From an uncultured Sphingomonadaceae bacterium (GTDB lineage: Bacteria > Pseudomonadota > Alphaproteobacteria > Sphingomonadales > Sphingomonadaceae), in NCBI GenBank assembly GCA_947493195.1, contig CANLQG010000002.1, positions 248,001-312,000 on the forward strand: a stretch of 64,000 nt of DNA. The letters run 5' to 3'. The notes beneath the pieces are model-generated. The model searched no databases, was not told the origin of the DNA, and saw only the letters and a list, made by a program, of their open reading frames with translations. Made by a program: the position numbers and the translations under genes. Shown here in pieces: positions 1 through 9,501 of the stretch. Numbering within the stretch: the first letter of the stretch is position 1; every line of letters begins with the position of its first letter.

Positions 1-143
1 AGCCCGGCAGCTCCGCGACTTTCGACCTGACTGCCAACGAGCCGGGTGACTGGGCCTTCCACTGCCACCTGCTCTACCACATGCACGCTGGCATGATGCA
101 GACCGTTACAGTGCGCCCCTTCCCGGAAGAGGGAGAAGCATGA
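1..143 (+). CDS. copA: Copper oxidase CopA-like, C-terminal fragment (gene begins outside window)
   Basis: Only the last 46 codons are present. The reading frame carries HCHLLYHMHAGM, the C-terminal type 1/type 3 copper-ligand motif (HCHxxxHxxxGM) of multicopper oxidases. CopA-type enzymes are periplasmic and oxidise Cu(I). The stop TGA overlaps the start of the copB-like gene (ATGATG), so the two are translationally coupled, as in copAB operons. The specific assignment to CopA rather than another multicopper oxidase rests on this neighbour. Confidence 0.85.
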   Translation, partial: PGSSATFDLTANEPGDWAFHCHLLYHMHAGMMQTVTVRPFPEEGEA

Positions 144-1135
144 TGCGCGCCCTGTTGCTCGCCACGGCGGCCCTGATCGCTGTTCCCGCCGCCGCGCAGG
201 ATCACTCGGCCCACGAAGCGCACGAGGCTCCGGTGCAAGAAGCGGACTATTCCGCACACGAGGCGATGGACCATTCGCAGCACAGGATGGAGCAGCAGGA
301 CGAAGCGGCGCCGGACCATTCCCAATTGGATCATTCGCAGCACCAGTCGATAGACCACCCCTCGATAAATCACGGCGAAATGCACATTCCGGCCGGCCCG
401 CCCCCGCCGCGTGCTTTTGAAGGACCGCGACATGCCGCGGAAATGTACTTCGACGCAAACCGCCTTGCTGCCGCCCGCGCCTACAACCGCATCGCCCACG
501 GCGGAATGACCACCGGCAGGCTGCTGGCCGAACGGCTGGAAGCGCGGTTGTCCGACGGGCACGATGCCTACCTGTGGGATGTCAGCGCCTGGTATGGCAC
601 CGCGACAGACAAGATCGTGTTCAAGACCGAAGGCGAGGGAGATCTGGACGGCGGCGCGATAGACGATGCCGAGATGCAACTGCTATGGGGCCATGCCATC
701 GGCCCCTTCGTGGACCTGCAGGCCGGAATGCGCGTCGAAGTGGAGCCCGAGTCCACCGCCCATCTTGCCGTCGGCGTCGCCGGACTCGCGCCTTACATGA
801 TCCATTTCGATGCCGCCGCTTTCGTCTCCGACGAGGGCGACCTCACCGCCCGCATCGAAGCCGAGCACGACATGAAATTCACGCAGCGGCTGATCCTGCA
901 ACCGCGCGTGGAGGCAGAGCTTTCCGCGCAGGACATTCCGGAGCGCGGGATCGGCAGCGGTCTTTCGAAGATCGAGGTCGGGGCGCGGCTGCGCTATGAG
1001 ATCGTGCGTGAATTTGCGCCCTACATCGGCGTGGAATACGAAGCGGCCACTGGCGGTACGGCAGACTACATCCGCGCCGCCGGGGATGAACCCGACGGCG
1101 TGGCTGTCCTGCTTGGCGTGCGCTTCTGGTTCTAG
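140..1135 (+). CDS. copB: Copper resistance protein B (outer membrane, CopB family)
   Basis: 331 residues. An N-terminal signal peptide (residues 1-19, ending AAAQ) is followed by a His/Met/Asp-rich stretch (about residues 20-80, repeated DHSQH and HSQ units) suited to copper binding. The C-terminal two thirds read as an outer-membrane beta-barrel of the CopB family, with alternating hydrophobic strands and a terminal aromatic (RFWF). The start overlaps the stop of the upstream copper oxidase by 4 bp. Known role of the family: outer-membrane copper sequestration or export together with CopA. The length is normal for the family. Confidence 0.9.
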   Translation: MMRALLLATAALIAVPAAAQDHSAHEAHEAPVQEADYSAHEAMDHSQHRMEQQDEAAPDHSQLDHSQHQSIDHPSINHGEMHIPAGPPPPRAFEGPRHAAEMYFDANRLAAARAYNRIAHGGMTTGRLLAERLEARLSDGHDAYLWDVSAWYGTATDKIVFKTEGEGDLDGGAIDDAEMQLLWGHAIGPFVDLQAGMRVEVEPESTAHLAVGVAGLAPYMIHFDAAAFVSDEGDLTARIEAEHDMKFTQRLILQPRVEAELSAQDIPERGIGSGLSKIEVGARLRYEIVREFAPYIGVEYEAATGGTADYIRAAGDEPDGVAVLLGVRFWF

Positions 1136-1147
1136 CGCCGCAAGAGC

Positions 1148-3436
1148 CTAGCCGCCCATCCGGCTTTCCTCGACCGCTTCAATCACCTCTTCGCTCCAGG
1201 TAACCGGATACTGCGTTTGCGGATTGAACGCCCCGTTGCGATAGCTGGCAGCTTCGGCAGCGGCGATCTCGGCAGCGGTAAGGTGCTCGCTCGGCTCCAG
1301 CGCGAAAACGTCGATCCCGCGCGCGATCTCGGTCGCGTAAATGCGGCCGTTATACCAGTAGGCGGACCAGTAACCGGCTGTGACGAGCTGGTCCTTGTCC
1401 AGCGGGCCACGGTCGAAATAGGCGATTTCGAACGGGTTCGTGGGATCGGTAAAATCGATCACCGAAACACCGCCTTGGTACCATGCCTGCACGAAGATGT
1501 TGCGTCCCGGCACCGGGATGATCGAACCGTTGTGTGCGACGCAGTTCTCTGTCTCGCCCTGCGGCGCGGGCAGCTTGAAGGTGCCGCGATATTCCAGCTG
1601 GCCATCGACCACCGCATAGAAGGCATTGGCGCCCCAGTTGCGCGGATCGCTGGCCTGGCAGCGAGGACGGCCGCCGCCGCCCCATTCATCGGTGAACAGC
1701 ACGATGTCGCCGGTGTTGTTGAACGTGGCAGAGTGCCAGTAGGCAAAGCCCGGGTCGACGACCTCGTCCTTGCGCACGGGGTTCAGGGGGTCGGAAATAT
1801 CGAAGATGATGCCGTTCCCCGAACAGGCACCTGCCGCGAGGTTCAGTGCCGGGAACACGGTGATGTCGTGGCACTGGTCGGTACGGCGAGTGTCCTGTGT
1901 ATCCTCGCCATGGTCACCGCCAAGCCACAGGCCGCCCAGCCGCCCGGTTTCCGGATCGGCGAAGACGCGCGGGCTGGATAGGATGCGCGAGGCAGCGGGG
2001 TTCGCCAGCGGAATCTCGATCACGTCGATACTGAACAGGGCGGTACGGGTATCGCCCGGCACGTCCCCCACGCAGAACTCCAGCTCCTCGCTCTCGCGCA
2101 CGGAACCGGTGCCCGAATTGTAGACGATCAGGCTGTCATCGGTCTGGGTGACAATGGAATGGGTGTGGCTGCCGCGGCAGGTCTGCACTTGGCCTACCTG
2201 ACGCGGCCGGGTGATATCGGAAATGTCGAATATCCGCAGGCCGCGGAAGCGATCCTCGCTCACCCGGTCCGTTACGCCCTCGAGGCCGCAGTCGGTCCGT
2301 CCGCGGGTCTCCTCCACGCTCATGATCAGGATGTTGCCGGCGATCGAGACGTCGCCCTGCCCGCCGGGGCAGACCACGCTGCTGACCAGGGTCGGCACGC
2401 CGTCCTCGCCCAGGCGATAGGCGTTGAAACCGTGGTAGCTGCCTGCGACCATCAGGTCGCCGGAGAACGCGATATCGGTGTTGGAGAAGCTCAGCATCCC
2501 GCCGCGTTCGGCAAAGCGCGGTTCGGGTTCTTCCTCGCCCTCATCCCCGACACCGTCTGCATCCATACCGGCATGTCCGGCGTGTCCGGCATATTCATCG
2601 GCAGGAGCGGCATCTTCGCCTGCTTCCTCATCCTCTTCGTTCTCGTCCTCGTCGTTGTCGATACGGGGACGCAGGTCGCCAGGATTTTCAGGATCGAAGA
2701 AGCCCGCAGGCTTGCGCAGGAAAGCCACGTGGCGAAGGTTGCTGATCGCTTCCTCTGCGTCGAACACGCCAGCCGCCAGGGTGGCGCGCGGATCGTCGGA
2801 CAGGTTGGCGAGCACGGCGTTCATGCGCTCGATCTCGGCAGTCTGGTCGTTCACCACTTCACTGGTGAAATCGTACATCAACGGGTCCGCCGCGGTGCCG
2901 CGCTGGTTGAGCAGTTCCCGCACCATGGTGACCGCGCCCTGGTGGTGGCGCACCATCAGTTCCAGGAACTGGCGATCGAATGCGGTGCCGCGCGCATCGG
3001 TAAGCGCCTGCATCTGCTCGGGCGTTGCCATGCCGGCCATGCCCGAATGCCCCGCGTGGCCCATGCCGGCCATGTCGAGGGGTTCACTCCGGTCGGTAAG
3101 CCAGCCGCGCATGAATTCCATCTCGTCCGCCTGCGACGCAGTAATACGGCCTGCAACGGCCAGGATCTCCGGCGTGTTGGTCCGCTCCTCCACCAGGGCG
3201 GCCATGTCCACCGCCTGCTGGTGGTGGACGATCATACCCTGCATGAAGGCGACATCCGCCGGGGAATAGCCATTGCGCGCAAGGTCGGTCGCCTCGTCCT
3301 CGCTCAGCGTGCGCGGTTCTGCACCGATGGGACCAGGCAGCACGATGGAAACGTCCTGCGCGGAAGCGGTGGCGGCGCTGGCAAGCAGGATGGCGGCGAG
3401 CGACGCGCCGGTCGCCAGGCGGATTCGATTTGTCAT
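1148..3436 (-). CDS. Secreted DUF305 and LVIVD-repeat protein, probably metal-associated
   Basis: 762 residues with a signal peptide (residues 1-26, ATASA). Residues about 50-215 contain two DUF305 four-helix units with the signatures MIVHHQQAVDMA and MVRHHQGAVTM; DUF305 proteins are often next to copper genes. A His/Met/Gly-rich linker (GHAGHSGMAGM) joins them. An acidic linker of Glu/Asp runs at about 265-310. The C-terminal 440 residues hold LVIVD-like beta-propeller repeats (for example RIFDISDITRPRQVGQ and NGIIFDISDPLNPV). It is convergent with copB with 12 bp between the stops. A role in periplasmic or surface copper handling is inferred from the context. Confidence 0.75.
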   Translation of the reverse strand: MTNRIRLATGASLAAILLASAATASAQDVSIVLPGPIGAEPRTLSEDEATDLARNGYSPADVAFMQGMIVHHQQAVDMAALVEERTNTPEILAVAGRITASQADEMEFMRGWLTDRSEPLDMAGMGHAGHSGMAGMATPEQMQALTDARGTAFDRQFLELMVRHHQGAVTMVRELLNQRGTAADPLMYDFTSEVVNDQTAEIERMNAVLANLSDDPRATLAAGVFDAEEAISNLRHVAFLRKPAGFFDPENPGDLRPRIDNDEDENEEDEEAGEDAAPADEYAGHAGHAGMDADGVGDEGEEEPEPRFAERGGMLSFSNTDIAFSGDLMVAGSYHGFNAYRLGEDGVPTLVSSVVCPGGQGDVSIAGNILIMSVEETRGRTDCGLEGVTDRVSEDRFRGLRIFDISDITRPRQVGQVQTCRGSHTHSIVTQTDDSLIVYNSGTGSVRESEELEFCVGDVPGDTRTALFSIDVIEIPLANPAASRILSSPRVFADPETGRLGGLWLGGDHGEDTQDTRRTDQCHDITVFPALNLAAGACSGNGIIFDISDPLNPVRKDEVVDPGFAYWHSATFNNTGDIVLFTDEWGGGGRPRCQASDPRNWGANAFYAVVDGQLEYRGTFKLPAPQGETENCVAHNGSIIPVPGRNIFVQAWYQGGVSVIDFTDPTNPFEIAYFDRGPLDKDQLVTAGYWSAYWYNGRIYATEIARGIDVFALEPSEHLTAAEIAAAEAASYRNGAFNPQTQYPVTWSEEVIEAVEESRMGG

Positions 3437-3603
3437 GTCTGAAGCGATTCCCGAAACTGGTTTCTTTCGATCCCATTAGGGCCCGGAAAGACGCCGCTCG
3501 TCAAGCGTGGACCTTGGCCCTTGCCCGGGTGTTCGCTGCGCTTGCCGGGCGCGGACCTTGGCAGTAGCTTGTGCGCAAGAGGATAAACGGGAGGATTTGA
3601 TCT

Positions 3604-4404
3604 ATGCGCAACGCCATTTTTGCAAGCGCCCTGCTGGTCGCACTTGCGGGCTGTAACGGCGGGGATGCAGACACCGCCGAAACGCAGGACGAGACCACCA
3701 GCTACACCGTGCGCCAGTACATGCAGTCAATCAATGACATCGCCCGTATGGACGACCAGCAATATGACGAGGCACGCAAGCCGGGCGAGCTGCTGGCTTT
3801 CGCTCAGATCGACAAGGGCGAGGTCGTCGGCGACTACGTGATGGGCGGCGGATACATCACGCGCCTGCTGGCTACGGCAGTGGGCGCCAATGGCAAGGTC
3901 TATGCGTTCCAGCCCGAGGAATTCATCGCCTCCAACGCGGACTACGCGGATCAGCAGGACGCCGCCGTTGCCCCATATTCCGACGATGATGGCAACCCGG
4001 TAAGGGTCTTTCCGCTGCGGGGGCCGCTGGTCGAGCCGGGCTGGCCCGAACCGCTAGACACGATCATCACGGTCATGAACTTCCACGACCTGTACCTCAC
4101 CGACTTTCCCGAAGGTACGGCGAGCGAGGGGGTGCAGATGCTTTACGATTCGCTGAAACCCGGCGGATCGCTGGTGGTGGTGGATCACTTGGCCCAGGAA
4201 GGGAGCGGCGCGATGGCCGCGAACGAAGAGCACCGGATGGACCGGCAGCTCGCGCTGGACGCGCTGACCGGCGCGGGCTTCACGCTGGAGGAAGAATCCG
4301 ACCTCTATTCCAACCCGGACGACCCGCGCACCGCCAACGTGTTCGACGATTCCATTCGCGGTCAGACAGACCAGTTCGCCTGGCGCCTGCGCAAGCCCGA
4401 ATAG
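3604..4404 (+). CDS. Predicted SAM-dependent methyltransferase with lipoprotein signal
   Basis: 266 residues. The N-terminus MRNAIFASALLVALAGC ends in a lipobox (LAGC), so the protein should be exported and lipidated. The rest resembles the predicted methyltransferase family (COG4798-like): a glycine-rich SAM site (GDYVMGGGYITRLL, about residues 77-90), then DTIITVMNFHDLYL and LKPGGSLVVVDHLAQ, which match post-motif strands of class I methyltransferases. The presence of SAM outside the cytoplasm is not established, so a methyltransferase fold with another function is possible. Confidence 0.7.
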   Translation: MRNAIFASALLVALAGCNGGDADTAETQDETTSYTVRQYMQSINDIARMDDQQYDEARKPGELLAFAQIDKGEVVGDYVMGGGYITRLLATAVGANGKVYAFQPEEFIASNADYADQQDAAVAPYSDDDGNPVRVFPLRGPLVEPGWPEPLDTIITVMNFHDLYLTDFPEGTASEGVQMLYDSLKPGGSLVVVDHLAQEGSGAMAANEEHRMDRQLALDALTGAGFTLEEESDLYSNPDDPRTANVFDDSIRGQTDQFAWRLRKPE

Positions 4405-4491
4405 CCGCGCCTGCGGTACCCGGTTCGGGGCACTATTCCGGCTCCTGCCCGTTGGGTTCATGAAATAACCAATTGGCAGGAGAGAACCCCA

Positions 4492-4899
4492 ATGAAAGTT
4501 CCGCACAAGGCCCACGTCGCACTGGTCGATGGAGAGCGTTTCGTACTCCTTCGCAACGACGGACAGATCTTCGAGCCGAAGCTGTCCAAGGTTGCCGAGC
4601 CGGACCTGAACGCCACCAATTTCAGCGCCGGGGTCAAGCATCAGGATACTGCCAGCCAGATGAGCGGCAACACCGACCTCAACGAACTGGCCCATGGTGC
4701 CGCCGCCGCGGAGTGGCTGAACAGCAAGGCCATCGCTGGCGAATTCGAGGAACTGGTGGTGATCGCCGATCCCAAGACCCTGGGCGAAATGCGCCGCCAC
4801 TACCACGTCGAACTGGAAAAGCGGCTGGTGGGTGAACTCGACAAGGCGCTGACCCACGAGCCACTTGATCGGATCGAAAAGGTGCTCGCAAACGCCTGA
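4492..4899 (+). CDS. Host attachment family protein
   Basis: 135 residues, cytoplasmic, with no signal peptide. The pattern (AHVALVDGERFVLLRNDG at the start, VVIADPKTLGEMRRHYHVEL in the middle, LVGELDKALTHEPLDRIEKVL at the end) matches the family annotated as protein required for attachment to host cells, which resembles eRF1 domain 3-like proteins. A GGAG Shine-Dalgarno lies 7 nt upstream (GGCAGGAGAGAACCCCAATG). Its molecular function is unknown; the family name comes from an Agrobacterium observation. Confidence 0.75.
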   Translation: MKVPHKAHVALVDGERFVLLRNDGQIFEPKLSKVAEPDLNATNFSAGVKHQDTASQMSGNTDLNELAHGAAAAEWLNSKAIAGEFEELVVIADPKTLGEMRRHYHVELEKRLVGELDKALTHEPLDRIEKVLANA

Positions 4900-5034
4900 T
4901 TGCAGCCTTGTTTCCGCCGCATTACCGGCTTCCGGTTCGGCATGTCGCCAATCCCGCGCAATTCATCGCGTGGGCATCGCCAGCGGTTGTGATATTAAGC
5001 AATCGGTAAGCACGTTTCTGGCAACGTGAGAGTT

Positions 5035-6099
5035 ATGGATAGATCGGTAATAGCACGAATTGTTGCGCCCCTTGCGCTGGCCCTTGCTCCGTTTGCAAGC
5101 GCGCCAGCGCAGGCGCAGAACCTTGAAAGCGCGTTCGACAGCGCCTTTGGTACAGAGGTCCGCGAACCTCCGCAGTTCCTAGCCGACCCGCAAACTCCGC
5201 TTGAACGCCGCATTGCGCAGGTTGCCGATGGCAGCGATGGGCGCATTGGCGTGGCAGCGATCGATCTTGCCACCGGCGAACAGGTCTCTGTTCTGGGAGA
5301 TCAGCGCTTCCCGATGGCCTCCACCAGCAAGATAGCCATTGCCGCCACCTTCCTTGAAGGCGTGGATCAGGGCCGGTGGAGCCTGACTAGCGAATTCCCC
5401 CTGCTCTGGGCCGTGCGCTCGCAGCGCTTTTCGACCCGCGTCGCCCCTGTGCGCGAAGGCGAATACATGCCTGCGCACCAGTTGATCGACCTGATGATCA
5501 CCCGCAGTTCCAATCCTGCCACCGATGCCTTGCTGGCAGCCGTTGGCGGACCGGCTGCCGTGAACGACTGGGCGCGCCGCGCCGGCCTGAACGATTTCAG
5601 CCTCGATCGCGATATCGCCACGCTCGTGCGCGACGATGGCGAGTTCGACCCCACCTACCATATTGACCTGCGCGATAGCGCCACGCCCGAAACGATGGCC
5701 CGCCTTCTGGCAGGCATTTACCAGGGAGAGTGGCTGAGCGCAGAGAGCCGCGATGTCATTCTCGATGCGATGGAGCGCTGCCGGACCGGACGCAACCGTA
5801 TTCGCGGCATGATGCCTGAAGGCGTCAGCGTGGCGCACAAGACCGGCACGCTGAACCGGATGGCCGGGGATATCGGTATCATCGAAATGCCCGACGGTCG
5901 CGCGATTGCGCTGGCGATCTTCGTGACGGGGCAGAGCGCGTCGCAGGCGCACGAGAATGCCAACAAATCCGAGGCGCGCCGTCTGCGGGATTCGCGCATC
6001 GCATCTATCGCCCGCGCACTGTACGACGGTTACGCCGAACGCGGCGACGGGCGCCAGTATGCCAACGCCCGCCACTCGCCTGGCGCAGCTTCACGCTAA
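5035..6099 (+). CDS. Class A beta-lactamase-like serine hydrolase
   Basis: 354 residues from ATG 5035 (an in-frame GTG lies at 5026). A signal peptide ends near APAQA (residues 22-27). Active-site motifs are visible: STSK (S96, K99), SSN at 158-160 in place of SDN, and HKTG at 268-271. The omega-loop region (LDRDIATLVRDDGEFDP, about 190-206) has no recognisable ExxLN, the motif with the general-base Glu166 of class A enzymes, although the following DSATPETMARLL matches the family. It may be a weak beta-lactamase or a related hydrolase. It stands alone, ending before a bidirectional terminator. Confidence 0.8.
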   Translation: MDRSVIARIVAPLALALAPFASAPAQAQNLESAFDSAFGTEVREPPQFLADPQTPLERRIAQVADGSDGRIGVAAIDLATGEQVSVLGDQRFPMASTSKIAIAATFLEGVDQGRWSLTSEFPLLWAVRSQRFSTRVAPVREGEYMPAHQLIDLMITRSSNPATDALLAAVGGPAAVNDWARRAGLNDFSLDRDIATLVRDDGEFDPTYHIDLRDSATPETMARLLAGIYQGEWLSAESRDVILDAMERCRTGRNRIRGMMPEGVSVAHKTGTLNRMAGDIGIIEMPDGRAIALAIFVTGQSASQAHENANKSEARRLRDSRIASIARALYDGYAERGDGRQYANARHSPGAASR

Positions 6100-6134
6100 C
6101 GCCCAGCCAGGGATACTTACGGCAAACCAAAGAA

Positions 6135-6166
6135 AAAGGGCGCGGCCATCGCTGGCCACGCCCTTT
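6135..6166. terminator. Bidirectional Rho-independent terminator
   Basis: A 14-bp stem, AAAGGGCGCGGCCA with TGGCCACGCCCTTT (one mismatch), closes a TCGC loop between the convergent beta-lactamase-like and small lipoprotein genes. Flanking A and T runs on either side allow it to stop transcription from both directions. Confidence 0.8.
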
Positions 6167-6196
6167 GTTCTGTTAGCCTGAACGGCTGCGAACCGA

Positions 6197-6460
6197 TTAC
6201 TCGGCTTCGACAGCTTCGGCTTCCATTTCGGCGCCGGCTTCTTCCATTTCGGCACCGGCTTCAGCCATGCCTTCGTCCATGGTAGCTTCGGCATCGGCGG
6301 TAGCGTCTTCAACGCCTTCGCCCATGGCTTCCATGTTGGCTTCGGTGTCAGCCGCAGCATTTTCCATGGTGGCTTCGGCGGAATCTTCGGTGCCTTCCGA
6401 GCAAGCGGCCAGGGTCAGGGCGCCAGCAGCAGCGGCAGCGACGAGAGCGATCTTACGCAT
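6197..6460 (-). CDS. Small acidic Ala/Glu/Met-rich lipoprotein
   Basis: 87 residues. The N-terminus MRKIALVAAAAAGALTLAAC is a lipoprotein signal with the lipobox LAAC. The mature part is almost entirely Ala, Glu, Met, Thr, Gly and Asp with degenerate short repeats (AEATMENAAADTEANMEAM, EAGAEMEEAGAEME), likely helical or disordered and strongly negatively charged. I do not recognise a named family. The composition suggests an envelope spacer or metal-binding role, but that is speculation. Confidence 0.75.
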   Translation of the reverse strand: MRKIALVAAAAAGALTLAACSEGTEDSAEATMENAAADTEANMEAMGEGVEDATADAEATMDEGMAEAGAEMEEAGAEMEAEAVEAE

Positions 6461-6666
6461 AGGTATAAATCCTTGAATTGCATAAATTTGGGAAGAGGCG
6501 CTTCGCCTGTCCCGAAGCCGGCTTTCTCGCCAGCTCTATTGCCCAAATAATGCCACATTTCGCTGCGCGCAAGCATATTGTGGCACAAATGCGGCGAACC
6601 GATGGCAGCAACAAGGCACATTCTTTGGTGCTTACAGGCGGCGAGCGGCCATGCTAGCAGGCGAAA

Positions 6667-9501
6667 ATGGCCGATAAACAGCATCTCTACCTGGTCGATG
6701 GTTCGGCCTATATCTTCCGCGCATACCACCGCCTGCCGCCGCTCACCAATCCGGAAGGGACGCCGGTGGGCGCCGTCTACGGCTACACCACGATGCTGTG
6801 GAAGCTGGCGGAAGACCTCGACAAGGCCGTGGGGCCCACCCACCTTGCGGTGATTCTCGACAAGTCGAGCCACAGTTTTCGCAACGAGATCTACAGCGAA
6901 TACAAGGCGCACAGGCCCGATCCGCCGGAGGACCTGGTACCGCAGTTCCCGCTGATTCGCGATGCGACTCGCGCGTTTAGCCTGCCCTGCATCGAGGAAC
7001 CCGATGTGGAAGCGGACGACATGATCGCCACCTACGCCCGCGCCGCGCAGCGAGTGGGGTGGGACGTTACCATCGTATCGAGTGACAAGGATCTGATGCA
7101 GCTGGTGGGCGAGGTCGATGGCGCGAAGATCGACATGCTCGACACGATGAAGAACGCGCGCATCTACATCGAGGAGGTCGAGGAGAAATTCGGCGTGCCG
7201 CCCGAAAAGGTGGGCGATGTCCTCGCGCTGATGGGCGATTCGGTCGACAACATTCCCGGCATCTTCGGCGTCGGACCCAAGACCGCCAGCAAGCTGATTG
7301 CCGAACACGGCAGCCTCACCGCCGCACTCGACGCGGCGGAAGGCATGAAGGCTTCCAAGCTGAAAGAGCGCCTGATCGAGCACCGCGCCGATGCGGAGCT
7401 TTCGCGCGTGCTGGTGACCCTGCGCGAAGATTGCCCGATTCCCCAGCCGCTCGACGAATTCAAGCTGGACGGCGTGCCGCCCGAGCCGCTGGCGAAGTTT
7501 CTCGAAACGCACGGTTTCGCCAGCCTGCTGCGCCGCCTCGATGCCGGAACAGGCAGTCCGGACCGCACGAACGATCTCAATCCCGCCAAGGCCGACAACA
7601 AGGGGGCCGATGCCTCGCCGGACGGCAACCGCCAGCCGCTGCCCGAATGGCCGGAGGTCGATCGGTCCGCCTACGAATGCGTACAGACAATGGAGCGCCT
7701 GAAACACTGGATCGAACGCGCCTCTGCCGCGCGGCTGGTGGCGGTCGATACCGAGACGAGCGATCTCGACTGCATGCTCTGCGATCTAGTCGGCTTCAGC
7801 CTGGCGCTGGGCCCGAACGATGCATGTTACGTCCCACTGGCGCACGGCAGTGACGACATGTTCGGCGAAACGCCCGCCCAGATAGACCGCCAAGCCGCTC
7901 TCGCCGCGATCAAGCCGCTGCTGGAAAGCGACGCGGTGCTGAAGGTAGGGCAGAACATCAAGTACGACCTCAACGTGCTGGCTCGCAACGGCATCAACGT
8001 CGCGCCGATCCACGATACGATGGTGATCAGCTTCGCGATGGACGCCGGACGCGAGGAAAGCGGCATCGGCGGCGGGCACGGGATGGACGAACTGGCCGAA
8101 CGTCACCTCGGCCACACCTGCCTCAAGTTCAAGGACATCTGCGGCACCGGCAAGAAGGCGATACCATTTGGCCAGGTGCCGCTGGACAAGGCCACCGAAT
8201 ACGCGGCCGAGGATGCCGACGTGACCTGGCGCCTCTACCAGCATCTCTACCGCCGCCTGCCGCTGGAGGGTGCGTCGCGCATCTACGAACGGGTCGACCG
8301 CCCGCTGATCCCGGTGGTCGCGGCGATGGAGCGCGAGGGCATCAAGGTGGACCGTGCGGCTTTGTCGCGCCTGTCCGAACAATTTGCCGAGACCACCGCC
8401 GGGATCGAGAAGGAAATCCACGAGCAGGCCGGCGAGGAGTTCACCATCGGCAGCCCCAAGCAGCTGGGCGATATCCTGTTCGACAAAATGGGCTACAAGG
8501 GCGGACGCAAGGGCAAGAGCGGCCAGTACTCGACCGACCAGGCCATTCTGGAGAAACTTTCCCAGCAAGGCGCGACCATTGCCGACAAGGTGCTGGAATA
8601 CCGTCAGCTCTCGAAGCTGAAATCGACCTATACCGATGCCCTGCAGGCGGCGATCAACCCGAACACCAGCCGTGTGCATACAAGCTATTCGCTGGTGGGC
8701 GCGCAGACGGGACGGCTGTCTTCCACCGACCCCAACCTGCAGAACATTCCCATTCGCACCGAGATCGGGCGCGAGATCCGCAAGGCTTTCGTCCCGGAAG
8801 CGGGCAACGTGCTGCTGGCCGCCGACTATTCGCAGATCGAGCTTCGCCTCGCCGCGCACATGGCCGATGTGCCGGAGCTGCGCGAAGCCTTTGCCGAGGG
8901 TGAGGACATCCACGCACGCACGGCCCGGGAGATGTACGGCGAGGTGGACCGAGACACCCGCGCCAAGGCCAAGACCATCAACTTCGCCATTCTTTACGGC
9001 ATCTCACGCTGGGGCCTTGCCGGGCGACTGGGCGTGGAGCCGGACGAGGCACAGGAGGTGATCGACACCTATTTCAAGCGCTTCCCCGGTATCCAGAACT
9101 ACATCCACCAGACACTGGAGACGGTGCGGGCCAAGGGATATTCGGAAACGCTGTTCGGTCGCAAGACGTGGTTCCCGCGGATCAATTCCAAGAACCAGGC
9201 GGAGCGGCAAGGCAGCGAGCGTGCCGCCATCAATGCGCCTATCCAGGGCACCAGCGCCGACATCATCAAACGGGCGATGGCCCGGATGCTGCCCGCCTTG
9301 CAGGAGGCGGACCTGGGCCACGTGCGCATGCTGCTGCAGGTGCATGACGAACTGGTGTTCGAATTGCCCGAAGCAGACGTAGCAGCCGCTTCTCCCGTGA
9401 TCGGGAAAATCATGGCGGAAGCCTCCCTGCCCGCTGTCGAACTTTCCGTCCCCCTGGGTATAGAGATCGGCACCGGGGCAAGCTGGGACGATGCGCACTG
9501 A
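6667..9501 (+). CDS. polA: DNA polymerase I
   Basis: 944 residues. The N-terminal 5'-3' exonuclease (about 1-290) shows VDGSAYIFRAYH, EADDMIATYA and DKDLMQL. The central 3'-5' exonuclease keeps the metal-binding DxE (VAVDTETSDLD), so proofreading looks intact. The polymerase domain has motif A (DYSQIELRLAAH), motif B (RAKAKTINFAILYGIS) and motif C (VHDELVFE). It fills gaps at Okazaki fragments and in excision repair. Its stop shares one base with the start of the next gene (TGATG). Confidence 0.97.
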   Translation: MADKQHLYLVDGSAYIFRAYHRLPPLTNPEGTPVGAVYGYTTMLWKLAEDLDKAVGPTHLAVILDKSSHSFRNEIYSEYKAHRPDPPEDLVPQFPLIRDATRAFSLPCIEEPDVEADDMIATYARAAQRVGWDVTIVSSDKDLMQLVGEVDGAKIDMLDTMKNARIYIEEVEEKFGVPPEKVGDVLALMGDSVDNIPGIFGVGPKTASKLIAEHGSLTAALDAAEGMKASKLKERLIEHRADAELSRVLVTLREDCPIPQPLDEFKLDGVPPEPLAKFLETHGFASLLRRLDAGTGSPDRTNDLNPAKADNKGADASPDGNRQPLPEWPEVDRSAYECVQTMERLKHWIERASAARLVAVDTETSDLDCMLCDLVGFSLALGPNDACYVPLAHGSDDMFGETPAQIDRQAALAAIKPLLESDAVLKVGQNIKYDLNVLARNGINVAPIHDTMVISFAMDAGREESGIGGGHGMDELAERHLGHTCLKFKDICGTGKKAIPFGQVPLDKATEYAAEDADVTWRLYQHLYRRLPLEGASRIYERVDRPLIPVVAAMEREGIKVDRAALSRLSEQFAETTAGIEKEIHEQAGEEFTIGSPKQLGDILFDKMGYKGGRKGKSGQYSTDQAILEKLSQQGATIADKVLEYRQLSKLKSTYTDALQAAINPNTSRVHTSYSLVGAQTGRLSSTDPNLQNIPIRTEIGREIRKAFVPEAGNVLLAADYSQIELRLAAHMADVPELREAFAEGEDIHARTAREMYGEVDRDTRAKAKTINFAILYGISRWGLAGRLGVEPDEAQEVIDTYFKRFPGIQNYIHQTLETVRAKGYSETLFGRKTWFPRINSKNQAERQGSERAAINAPIQGTSADIIKRAMARMLPALQEADLGHVRMLLQVHDELVFELPEADVAAASPVIGKIMAEASLPAVELSVPLGIEIGTGASWDDAH

